DNA from: Pseudomonadota bacterium
GTDB taxonomy: Bacteria > Pseudomonadota > Alphaproteobacteria > Micropepsales > Micropepsaceae
DNA: 64,000 nucleotides
NCBI GenBank assembly: GCA_016201105.1
Contig: JACQDN010000067.1
Coordinates: 1 to 64,000, forward strand
Direction of reading: 5' to 3'
Shown here: positions 52,380-60,373 of the stretch, in pieces
Layout of the letters: every line of letters starts with the position of its first letter
How positions within the stretch are numbered: the stretch's first letter is position 1
Notes under the pieces: generated by a model
What the model was told of the DNA's origin: nothing
Seen by the model: only the letters and a program-made list of their open reading frames with translations
Database searches by the model: none
Translations under genes and position numbers: made by a program

Positions 52380-52474
52380 CTGGATCAACCAAAAATCCAG
52401 CCGGATCGAGCGCAGGGACGGTTAACCGAAGAGGATGAATTTACAAAGCAGATGCAGTCGAGCATCCTTGTTTG

Positions 52475-54019
52475 ATGCTTGAGATCCGGAGCGGCATTGC
52501 TGCACGATCGCTGTTGGCGCTGGCGGTTGCGCTTCTGGTATTGGGCCAGCGCTCCGCGATCGCACAGGGAAACAGAACGCCTGCGCTGCTGACAGGTGTG
52601 TCTGTTGCCGCCGGGCAAGGGCGCGCAACGCGCGTAATTCTGACATTCAGTCAAGATGTGCCCCAGTACTCGGTTGTCTCAAACGATTCGCAGCACGTCG
52701 TCATCGGGTTCGAAGGCACCGTTCGCGCGCAGCAAGCGGTTGCTCCCATCAACGCGCAGGGGGTTCTCGGATCCATAGAATTCGATCAAAACGCCAAAGT
52801 TCTTTCGCTGTCGTTGATCGGAACCACAACATTTCATGTAGCGGCGATACCGATTAATTCACGTACCTTGAGCCTGTCTTTGACTGCGATCTCAAACGTC
52901 AAGGCCTTCAAGGGATCGGTCACGGAAGCAACGCAGGACGCTGTTCCCGCCCGTGTGGATTGGAAGCGCGGGGGTTTTGAAGTTGTGCTGCTGAAGTATG
53001 CTGATGTGAGCGAGATTGTGGGTATCCTGACGTCGTCGCAGGATGTCAGGCCGAATGACAACTTCAATCCTCAGGAGCCGGCGTTCGGGTCGTCCGGGGT
53101 CAACAACTACGGCAACACCGGGGTTTCGACGAGTCTGTTTCCGGGCAGCGGAACGCAGACTGCGCCTGCCGAAGAGCAAGCCCTGGGTCAATCGATCAAC
53201 GAAGACATTGGCATCGATCGCCGTTTGAACGCGATCATCCTGCACGGATCGGCCGCCCATATTGCGCAGCTGAAGGCGATCATCGCCCAACTCGATGTTC
53301 CTGTAACCAGCGTCGTGCTGGAAACCGTTTTCGTCGAACTGACCGAGACCGGGGCGCACAATGTCGGACTGGATTTCAACAACAGCAATTCGCAGATTGC
53401 CGTTGTCACCTACGATGCCGGCTCGTTCAATCCCAACAACTTTGGAACGGCTCGCGGCCTGGTCAGTGCGTCGCTGCAAGCCGCCATTTATGCCCAGGTG
53501 AAAGAGGGCCGGGGAAGGATCATCTCCAAGCCGCGGATCGCGGCGCAGAGCGGTTCGTCGGCCAAGATTGTGACGGGTGATGCCTTGCCGATCCTGACGG
53601 CCATCACACTGTCGGGCGTCAATGGCGTGTCGCAGCAGGTTCAATATGTGAATGTCGGGGTCTCGCTGCAAATCGCCCCGCGCGTCAGCGACAACGGCGA
53701 TGTTACGTCCCATATTTTCTGCGAAGTCTCGAGCGTGACCGGCTACAGCCAAGGTTATCCCACGATCAGTCAGCGCGAAGCCTCGACATCGGCCACGGTC
53801 AAGGATGGCGAGTCCTTCATCATCGGGGGGCTAAGCCAGGAGAACAAGCTTTCCAGCAACAACCGGGTGCCGGGTCTGGGAGATATTCCTCTCATCGGCG
53901 ATCTTTTCGATTTCGACTCGGGAACGTCCTCCAAGACCGACCTTTACATCGTCGTCACGCCCCACATCGTGCACGGCCGCGATACCGCAGCCACCGACAT
54001 AGTCAAAACCGTGCCTTGA
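52475..54019 (+). CDS. Orphan secretin with AMIN-like N terminus
   Basis: The 514-residue product (ATG 52475; TTG 52472 adds one residue) has a signal peptide (to AIA), an AMIN-like beta domain (ATRVILTFSQDVPQYSVV), a secretin N-domain (FEVVLLKYADVSEIVGIL) and the secretin core ending VPGLGDIPLIGDLF and DLYIVVTPHIV. Secretins form large outer-membrane rings for type II secretion or type IV pili. No other secretion genes are adjacent, so its partners lie elsewhere. Confidence 0.88.
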   Translation: MLEIRSGIAARSLLALAVALLVLGQRSAIAQGNRTPALLTGVSVAAGQGRATRVILTFSQDVPQYSVVSNDSQHVVIGFEGTVRAQQAVAPINAQGVLGSIEFDQNAKVLSLSLIGTTTFHVAAIPINSRTLSLSLTAISNVKAFKGSVTEATQDAVPARVDWKRGGFEVVLLKYADVSEIVGILTSSQDVRPNDNFNPQEPAFGSSGVNNYGNTGVSTSLFPGSGTQTAPAEEQALGQSINEDIGIDRRLNAIILHGSAAHIAQLKAIIAQLDVPVTSVVLETVFVELTETGAHNVGLDFNNSNSQIAVVTYDAGSFNPNNFGTARGLVSASLQAAIYAQVKEGRGRIISKPRIAAQSGSSAKIVTGDALPILTAITLSGVNGVSQQVQYVNVGVSLQIAPRVSDNGDVTSHIFCEVSSVTGYSQGYPTISQREASTSATVKDGESFIIGGLSQENKLSSNNRVPGLGDIPLIGDLFDFDSGTSSKTDLYIVVTPHIVHGRDTAATDIVKTVP

Positions 54020-54050
54020 AAACCTCTGCACCGTCGTGGTCACCTGCGGC

Positions 54051-54305
54051 ATGCTTCGAGGGCTGGCGTCGCTCCTCCTTTTCTCTTTGGCGTTGGCCTC
54101 CGCTCCCGCGGCCGCCGATTTGCGCCCGCTTTGTCCTGATCGTCCGGGCAAGGGCACGTCGGCCTGCACCGGCGATGAAGGTTACTTCCAGATCGAGAGC
54201 GATGTCTTCAACGAGACCATCGAGCGCTCCGGCGGCATCAATTTCGGCATCAATGCCGCCACGCCGCGCTCGCAGATCTATGTCGGTGTTTCGTGGAGAG
54301 TCTGA
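54051..54305 (+). pseudogene. Transporter-like gene reduced to its N and C termini
   Basis: The 84-residue ORF (ATG 54051) begins with a signal peptide and LRPLCPDRPGKGTSACTGDE, the start of a widespread outer-membrane transporter-like family, then jumps to INFGINAATPRSQIYVGVSW, the end of that family. The roughly 200 residues of beta-barrel that should lie between are absent. The frame is intact across the join, so this is an in-frame deletion remnant. Confidence 0.7.
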
Positions 54306-54309
54306 AGCG

Positions 54310-54708
54310 TTAACGGCACTTCGAGATCGTGAAATCGGCAAGCGCTGCCCGCTTGGCCGTCACGTAATGATATTCGTAACGAAAGCCATCCTCTTTGATG
54401 GTGCGGGCGGTATCGGCGTTGGCGCAGAGGCCGCTTTGAATCCGCTGCTCGATCGCTTGCGCGGAGAGCGTGCCGCGCGTGGTGTCGATGACGTACCAGT
54501 AGGTCGTCTTGCCGGACTCGTATTTCAGATTCACCAGCGTCGTGACGTCGTCGATCTTCAAAGGCAGGCTCTTCTTGGCCTCCGTTTCCGAGGCTTTCAG
54601 ATCGCGCGCGAGGTTGGGGCCTGAGAATTCACGGATAAGCAGGCTGCTGCCCGCCACGACGATCAGCACCGCAACAGAGATCAGAATATATTTCCGCGTC
54701 TGCGACAT
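54310..54708 (-). CDS. Hypothetical membrane-anchored periplasmic protein
   Basis: The 132-residue product has an N-terminal helix (YILISVAVLIVVAGSSLLI) and a periplasmic domain with two Cys (SGLCANADT and the C-terminal ISKCR) and a strand-rich TYWYVIDTTRG. No family is recognised. It converges with the transporter remnant with a four-base gap. Confidence 0.65.
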   Translation of the reverse strand: MSQTRKYILISVAVLIVVAGSSLLIREFSGPNLARDLKASETEAKKSLPLKIDDVTTLVNLKYESGKTTYWYVIDTTRGTLSAQAIEQRIQSGLCANADTARTIKEDGFRYEYHYVTAKRAALADFTISKCR

Positions 54709-54781
54709 GGTCCCTCGCGACGTTTGGTGTTTACGGTGTCATCGTGTTGCCGAATATGACGGAAATTGTTATCGCCGGCGC

Positions 54782-54848
54782 CCGCCTACGCTAAAGCTTC
54801 GGCGGGTCAAGAGATACTCCTTGTCCGCCGAAGCCCTGGCGTAGGCGG
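54782..54848. repeat. CCGCCTACG-type palindromic repeat
   Basis: CCGCCTACGCTAAAGC at the left pairs with GGCGTAGGCGG at the right through a 24-base imperfect stem (about 20 matches) with a short loop. It is a REP-like element between genes. Confidence 0.75.
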
Positions 54849-54946
54849 AAGCATTCGCGCCAGCGAATGGGAGGTCAAGGGGATGACAAGTGTATCGTCC
54901 GCCGCATTCGCCGGAACCGCTCCATACAAATAGAAAGGCTTCCATC

Positions 54947-55897
54947 ATGAAATACCGCAAGCTCGGTGCAAGCGATCTCAACGTTTCGGAAATCTCGCTC
55001 GGCTCGTGGCTGACCTACGGTGTGGGTGTCGAGCGCGATCGGGCGGTGGCCTGTGTCAACAAGGCCTTCGATCTCGGCATCAATTTCATCGACACCGCCA
55101 ACGGTTATGGCCGTGGTGCGGCGGAGAGCTTTCTGGGCGAGGTGCTGGCCGGACGGCCGCGCCAGTCTTATGTGATGGCGACGAAAGTGTTCTTTCCCAT
55201 GACCGCGACCGACAAAGGCCTGTCGCGTGCACAGATACTTAAGCAGATCGACGCGTCGCTCAAACGCCTACGGCTTGACTATGTCGATCTCTACCAATGC
55301 CACCGCTACGATACGGAAACACCGATCGAAGAAACTATGCAGGCGCTCAGCGACGTCGTGCGCCAGGGCAAGGCGCGCTACATCGGCTTCAGCGAATGGT
55401 CGCCCAAGAATATCGAGGACGCCTTCGCGGTGCCGGGGACCGTACCTTTCGTTTCGAGCCAACCGCAATATTCGCTGCTGTGGCGGCGGCCGGAGGAGAA
55501 GATCGTTCCGCTTTGCGCCGCGAAAGGCATTTCGCAGATTGTGTGGTCACCGCTGGCCCAAGGCGTGCTCAGTGGAAAATACCAGCCGGGTGCAAAGGTG
55601 CCACAAGACACGCGTGCCGGCAGCGACAGCATGGGCCAGTTCATTCAATCCTGGATGACGCCGCGCGTGCTCGAAGCAGTGCAGAAGCTGAAGCCGCTCG
55701 CACAGCAAGCGGGGTGCACGCTTTCGCAATTCGCGCTCGCCTGGGTGCTGCGTGCGCCGAATGTGACTTCCGCGATCGTTGGCGCGAGCAGGCCGGAGCA
55801 ACTCGAAGAAAATGCGCAAGCGTCAGGACTCACAGTGGATCCCGCGCTCTTGCTCCAAGCCGAGGCGATCGTAAAGGGCGTGGAACGCGGCGCTTAA
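54947..55897 (+). CDS. Aldo/keto reductase (Kv-beta-like)
   Basis: The 316-residue product (ATG 54947 after AAAGG) has the AKR barrel: GINFIDTANGYGRG with the catalytic Asp/Tyr, VMATKVFFPM (Lys), YVDLYQCHRYD (His), and IVWSPLAQGVLSGKY near the cofactor site. It should reduce aldehydes or ketones with NADPH. The sequence is closest to the Kv-beta/AKR6-AKR14 type. Confidence 0.93.
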   Translation: MKYRKLGASDLNVSEISLGSWLTYGVGVERDRAVACVNKAFDLGINFIDTANGYGRGAAESFLGEVLAGRPRQSYVMATKVFFPMTATDKGLSRAQILKQIDASLKRLRLDYVDLYQCHRYDTETPIEETMQALSDVVRQGKARYIGFSEWSPKNIEDAFAVPGTVPFVSSQPQYSLLWRRPEEKIVPLCAAKGISQIVWSPLAQGVLSGKYQPGAKVPQDTRAGSDSMGQFIQSWMTPRVLEAVQKLKPLAQQAGCTLSQFALAWVLRAPNVTSAIVGASRPEQLEENAQASGLTVDPALLLQAEAIVKGVERGA

Positions 55898-55995
55898 GCC
55901 CGCGATTGGCGGGCCCGTCGAATTGATGGCATGCTCAAGGATAGTGGCGTGCGACGCCGACGGATTCTTCTTCGGCGTCTTCGAGGGAGATTGCC

Positions 55996-57048
55996 ATGAA
56001 TTTCGTGTGGCGAATGGCACGCATTCCGGCACTTGCGGCTTTGATATGTGCGTTGTCGTTCTTTGCGATCGGCACAACCGGCGCCTACGCCCAAGAGAAA
56101 AAGACCGAGCATTGCCGCACGGCGGCCGACGATGCGGAACTCGTCAAACTCGAGACGGAGCTCGAAAATCTGCGTACGCACCGCCAAGTGCTGGAACACC
56201 TGAAGCACGATGCGGAAGAGGTCCTCAAAATCGCCAAAGACGATGACAAGTATTTCGACGAAAAGCATCCCGATATCGACGGCAAGTGGGCCAAGCACAA
56301 GGCCGACCTACAAAAGGGGATTGACGATCTGGCTGCCCTGCTGAAGGAAGACGCGGCCAGGACGAGCGAAGTGGAAGCCCGGATCAGGGTGTTGAAGGCC
56401 ATGAAGCCTTGTGCGCCCGGCAGCGAAACGCCTCCTCCCGTCGGTCCGTCGACGGCGACGCCGCCCGTGCCAGCGCATCCCTGCCGCACGCCCGAAGACG
56501 ACAAGAGGATCGACGCCCTGAACGTGAAGAAGGCGATCTATCAAAAGGAGTTGAGCCTTGTGAACGGCTGGATCAAGTCGCTGATAAAGAGCTACGTTAA
56601 GCTCAAGCAGAAGGGCGATGCACCCCTCGAGCTGGCGAGCGTGGACAAGCAGCTCACGTCCTTTCAAAATCTGCGCTTCTATCTGGAAGTCGAGATCGGA
56701 AATCTTGGCGCACAGATCAAAGCGTTGCAGGCCCTCAAGCCATGCCCCGAAGAGCCCAAGACCACGCCGCAGCCGACCCCGCAGAGCGGGGAGAAACCTC
56801 CCACGGGCGGCAGCAAGACAACCGCGCCCAAGCATCCCAAGAAGCCGGTGAAACACGGCAAGCGCGCCGTGACGGAAGACAATCCGCTCTACGAAGAGCA
56901 TTACACGCCGCCGCCGAGCACCAAGACCAAAACGCACAAGAAGAGCGGCGACGACACCTCCGGCCCGTCGCGCGACGACGCCGACCGGCAGACGGACGAA
57001 CCGTCAAACGACAACGCGAACCAACCGGAGATTCCGATTCCGCACTGA
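55996..57048 (+). CDS. EIPIPH-tail family member: Cys-bracketed coiled-coil protein
   Basis: The 350-residue product has a signal peptide (to about AYA) and two helical units, each bounded by cysteines: Cys40 to Cys139 and Cys163 to Cys250, starting CRTAADDAEL / CRTPEDDKRI and ending LKAMKPC / LQALKPC. The Cys-to-Cys distances (99 and 87) fit disulfide-closed helical hairpins. A Pro-rich linker leads to a tail with EDNPLYEEHY and a final EIPIPH. There is no Cys in the mature protein outside these two pairs. Its 3' end is nearly identical to that of the next gene. Function unknown. Confidence 0.85.
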   Translation: MNFVWRMARIPALAALICALSFFAIGTTGAYAQEKKTEHCRTAADDAELVKLETELENLRTHRQVLEHLKHDAEEVLKIAKDDDKYFDEKHPDIDGKWAKHKADLQKGIDDLAALLKEDAARTSEVEARIRVLKAMKPCAPGSETPPPVGPSTATPPVPAHPCRTPEDDKRIDALNVKKAIYQKELSLVNGWIKSLIKSYVKLKQKGDAPLELASVDKQLTSFQNLRFYLEVEIGNLGAQIKALQALKPCPEEPKTTPQPTPQSGEKPPTGGSKTTAPKHPKKPVKHGKRAVTEDNPLYEEHYTPPPSTKTKTHKKSGDDTSGPSRDDADRQTDEPSNDNANQPEIPIPH

Positions 57049-57185
57049 GGTCGAGACCCCACGGTGACACGGCGCTTTCGCTGCCCGCGATTGGCGCCAG
57101 CATCAATTTAGTGCCATGTTGAGGGATTGCGCGTCGTGCTCCGCTCACGGCTTGCCCGCGACGTTGTGTTCGAAGGGGACTTGCT

Positions 57186-58289
57186 ATGGCCATCGCATCG
57201 CTCCGTCACGCCCATTCTGACGGCCCCGTCAAATCGAATTCTGCGCTCTTCAAGCGAGCGGTGCGCGCGGTCGTATTCGGCGCGCTGGCCAGTGCGTTTT
57301 GTTTCTTCTCTGTTGGAATAACAGACGCGCATGCGCAAGCCGGACAACCCGCCGTCAAATGCCGCACCGCAGCCGACGACGCCGAACTGGCGAAACTGGT
57401 GAAGGAGCTCGACAGCCTGAAGGGCCACAAATGGCGGCTGGAAGCGCTGAAGGCGGAAGCGCAGAAACGGCTCGAAGGCGATAAACAAGACAAAGAATAT
57501 TTGCCCTGGCCGCGCAAACAGGAAGATATCGCACAGGCCGATGCGCGCATCGAACAAACGACCAAGGACATCGCCATGCTGGACGCGGCGCTGAAGGAGA
57601 ACGCGGCAAGGATGAGCGAAGTGGAAGCAAAGATCGCCGCGCTGAAGGCGCTGCCGCCCTGTCAGGGTCCGTCCGCCGGTCCGGGTCCAGTGCCGCCGCC
57701 GGCCGCCATCCCTCCGTGCCGAACTGCGGAAGTCGATGCTCAGATCGCCGCATTGAAGGCGAAAAAGGAGCTCTATGAGAGAGAACTGCGGCTCTTGGGA
57801 CGTACGATAAAAACTTTAGGCAAGCGCGTCAGCCCTTTACGAGATCCCCGGAATTATAGGCCCGAGGAAGAAAACGGCCTGCGAGCCCTCGACAGGCAGC
57901 TTACAGAATATGAAAGGCAACGCACAATTCTGGAGGCGGAGATCGCCGCGCTGGACGCTCAGATCAGAGCGCTGGCGGCGCTCAAGCCCTGTCCCGAAGA
58001 ACATTGGACGACGCCGCAGCCGCCGGGCGTGGAAAAACCTGTCGTTGGCGGCGGCAAGACAACCCCGCCCAAGCATCCCAAGAAGCCGGTGAAACACGGC
58101 AAGCGAGCCGTGACGGAAGACAATCCGCTCTACGAAGAGCACTACACGCCGCCGCCGAGCACCAAGACCAGAACGCACAAGAAGAGCGGCGACGACACCT
58201 CCGGCCCGTCGCGCGACGATGCCGACCGGCAGACCGACGAACCGTCAAACGACAACGCAAACCAACCGGAGATCCCGATTCCGCATTAG
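57186..58289 (+). CDS. EIPIPH-tail family member: Cys-bracketed coiled-coil protein, paralogue
   Basis: The 367-residue product has a longer N-terminal region before its signal/membrane helix (to AHA, about 50), then two helical units: Cys59 to Cys159 (100 apart) and Cys178 to Cys269 (91 apart), starting KCRTAADDAEL / PCRTAEVDAQI and ending LKALPPC / LAALKPC. The tail is the same as in the gene above, almost base for base. The two are separated by 137 bases and are a recent tandem duplication. Confidence 0.85.
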   Translation: MAIASLRHAHSDGPVKSNSALFKRAVRAVVFGALASAFCFFSVGITDAHAQAGQPAVKCRTAADDAELAKLVKELDSLKGHKWRLEALKAEAQKRLEGDKQDKEYLPWPRKQEDIAQADARIEQTTKDIAMLDAALKENAARMSEVEAKIAALKALPPCQGPSAGPGPVPPPAAIPPCRTAEVDAQIAALKAKKELYERELRLLGRTIKTLGKRVSPLRDPRNYRPEEENGLRALDRQLTEYERQRTILEAEIAALDAQIRALAALKPCPEEHWTTPQPPGVEKPVVGGGKTTPPKHPKKPVKHGKRAVTEDNPLYEEHYTPPPSTKTRTHKKSGDDTSGPSRDDADRQTDEPSNDNANQPEIPIPH

Positions 58290-58327
58290 GGAAGGTAGAA
58301 CGAGTTGATTTCTGAGAGGACTTCGCC

Positions 58328-58798
58328 ATGGATTTCGCCGCCGCGGACCTGCATCTGGCCATCGCGCATCATCTGCTGGTCTTCGCGCTGGCCGGCATTC
58401 TCGCGTTCGAGATCGGAGTGATCCGCGCAGGCATGACGGGTAAGGATATCGTGCGCGTGGGCAGGGTGGATTTATGGTACGGCATTCTCGCCGCCGCGAT
58501 CGTCCTCGTCGGATTTTCGCGCGCCATATTCGCCGCGAAAGGCTGGGCCTTCTACTCCCACAACATGTTCTTTTGGGCGAAGATCGCCACCTTCGCGGTG
58601 ATCGGGCTGTTGTCGATCGCGCCGACGCTGGTGATCTTGCGCTGGCGGCGCGCCCTTAAAGGCAATGACGCGTTTGTGCCTGAGGCAAACCGGATCCGGC
58701 GCGCCAGGCGCTTTCTCTGGCTGGAGATTTTGCTCTTCGCGCTGCTGCCGGCTTTCGCTGCCGCAATGGCGCGCGGCTACGGGATGATGAACCTTTAG
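58328..58798 (+). CDS. DUF2214 family membrane protein
   Basis: The 156-residue product has four membrane helices (AHHLLVFALAGILAFEIGVI; LWYGILAAAIVLVGFSRAIF; KIATFAVIGLLSIAPTLVIL; LEILLFALLPAFAAAMARGYG) in the DUF2214 pattern. The family has no known role. It follows the paralogous pair by 38 bases. Confidence 0.85.
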   Translation: MDFAAADLHLAIAHHLLVFALAGILAFEIGVIRAGMTGKDIVRVGRVDLWYGILAAAIVLVGFSRAIFAAKGWAFYSHNMFFWAKIATFAVIGLLSIAPTLVILRWRRALKGNDAFVPEANRIRRARRFLWLEILLFALLPAFAAAMARGYGMMNL

Positions 58799-58807
58799 CG
58801 CTTTGTC

Positions 58808-59176
58808 TTACCGCTTTGGCGGCCCCGATGTTCCAAGCGAGGCCCGATAGCGCGCCAGAAGCAGTCCCCCGGCAAAAAAGAATGGGAAACAGAACGCGAC
58901 GATCAAAGGCGGAACACCGAGTGTCGTCAGGTCTTCGTCACCGACGGTCGCGCCCGCCGCATCGGCACAACGCCATCGCACATTTCTCGACTGAACGGTT
59001 CCCACGACGGTACCGAAGCTCCGCGTCGTCAGCGCGGTGTCGGAGGGACAGAGCACCGGGTCTGCAAGTGTGGCCGCCGTTTCCGGCAGCATCAACGCAG
59101 ACACCGTTCCCACCGCGGCCGATGGAATCCAGGCGAAAGCGAAAACCATGAGCGCTATCTTGGGAGTGAGCCGCAT
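58808..59176 (-). CDS. Two-helix membrane hypothetical
   Basis: The 122-residue product has an N-terminal helix (IALMVFAFAWIPSAAVGTV) and a C-terminal one (PLIVAFCFPFFFAGGLLLARY), with a periplasmic loop carrying two Cys. No family is recognised. Confidence 0.6.
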   Translation of the reverse strand: MRLTPKIALMVFAFAWIPSAAVGTVSALMLPETAATLADPVLCPSDTALTTRSFGTVVGTVQSRNVRWRCADAAGATVGDEDLTTLGVPPLIVAFCFPFFFAGGLLLARYRASLGTSGPPKR

Positions 59177-59206
59177 ATGTGCGCCTCAAGACGAAGAGAA
59201 ATATCC

Positions 59207-59653
59207 TCAATGGCCATAGAGCTTTTTCGCGTCTGCCGGACAAAGCGATTGAAATTCGATGTCGGCGACCTTCGTCTTGGTGTAGTCGGCCTTGAACGCA
59301 ACCGCGGAAATCCTGCAGAGGCCGGCTTTTTTTACGTCCGGCACATCGAGATAACCGAAGTCGTTCAGCTTCAGCAGCGCCGTTGCCAATGACGGATCGA
59401 CAGACTTGAGCTTGAGTGCAGCAAGCGCGGTCTTGTTGGCACGCGAACAATCGCGCTCCACGCCGGTTTCGATCTGGCGCGCCCGCTCGGGCGCGTTGTC
59501 ACCCTCTTCGCCGGCCCAATGCAAGCATGCGGCGATCGCCTTGCGCGCGGTGTCGGCCACAGCCGCGTCGCTCACGACCGGTTTCGCGGGTGCGGCACTC
59601 GACGATGCGCTCGACGCAATCACAAAAGCCACGATAAGCGCGCGCGTGTTCAC
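59207..59653 (-). CDS. Secreted hypothetical protein
   Basis: The 148-residue product starts at a GTG that overlaps the stop of the gene above it (GTGA at 59650-59653), so the two are coupled. A signal peptide is followed by a helical domain with three Cys (IAACLHWAGEEGDN; GLCRISAVAFKADY; FQSLCPADAKKLYGH). No family is recognised. Confidence 0.7.
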   Translation of the reverse strand: MNTRALIVAFVIASSASSSAAPAKPVVSDAAVADTARKAIAACLHWAGEEGDNAPERARQIETGVERDCSRANKTALAALKLKSVDPSLATALLKLNDFGYLDVPDVKKAGLCRISAVAFKADYTKTKVADIEFQSLCPADAKKLYGH

Positions 59654-60153
59654 AGTTTGAATTCTCCGCTCAGCGTGCCTTTTGCGGGTTTCGGTTCGTC
59701 GAATTTGAGCAAACTGACCGGTTTCACCGGATCTTTCGCGTCCGGCACCATGAATTCGATGGACATGCCGGCATCCGATTTTCGTTCGTAAGACACTTGG
59801 ACCTGGTTCTTGCCTGACCGGAGTACGCAGTGCGATTGGGCCGCCGTCTTCGGCATTTGCGCACAGATCGGATCGTTGATCCGAAATAGACGTACCGACT
59901 CGCTTTTCTGCCCGACGAGCCCCAGATCCGTGCCATTCACTTTCACATGCAGAGCATAACCGTAGCTCATGGAATCCATCGAGACGTTAGGAGGAGAACT
60001 CGCAGCGGCCGCTTCGCCGTTGGCCAGAACGGATGAAAAGGCCAAACCGAGCGTCGCGGCGACGATGGCGCAGCGAGACGCGAGAGAAAGGCGGGGTGTT
60101 GCACTTGGCCTGATGAAGCTGAGCCGCTTCAGCACAGCGTCGGTGTCGAACAT
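59650..60153 (-). CDS. Secreted or membrane-anchored hypothetical protein
   Basis: From ATG 60153 the 167-residue product has a charged leader, then a hydrophobic helix (CAIVAATLGLAFSSVLA) and a beta-rich domain (YGYALHVKVNGTDLGLVG; NQVQVSYERKSDAGMSIEF). Two Cys lie in the soluble part. Upstream in-frame sequence to 60303 has no start with a ribosome-binding site. It is coupled to the next gene. Confidence 0.6.
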   Translation of the reverse strand: MFDTDAVLKRLSFIRPSATPRLSLASRCAIVAATLGLAFSSVLANGEAAAASSPPNVSMDSMSYGYALHVKVNGTDLGLVGQKSESVRLFRINDPICAQMPKTAAQSHCVLRSGKNQVQVSYERKSDAGMSIEFMVPDAKDPVKPVSLLKFDEPKPAKGTLSGEFKL

Positions 60154-60373
60154 GGAAATCACGCGATACCCCCCGGGAAATCCGCGACTGACGTTCAGTA
60201 TACGATGAAAAGCGGACCGGTGGAACACGGCGGCATAGTCCGCCGGTAGGCACGGTAGCGCCGCAGGCAGCGCATGGTTGCTGACCCAAATCAATGACTT
60301 CAAGCGTTGCCGCCATTGTCATGGCCGTTCGCGTCTGGACGCGCGATCCAGCCAGGTGCAGAGGAGCAGCGCC

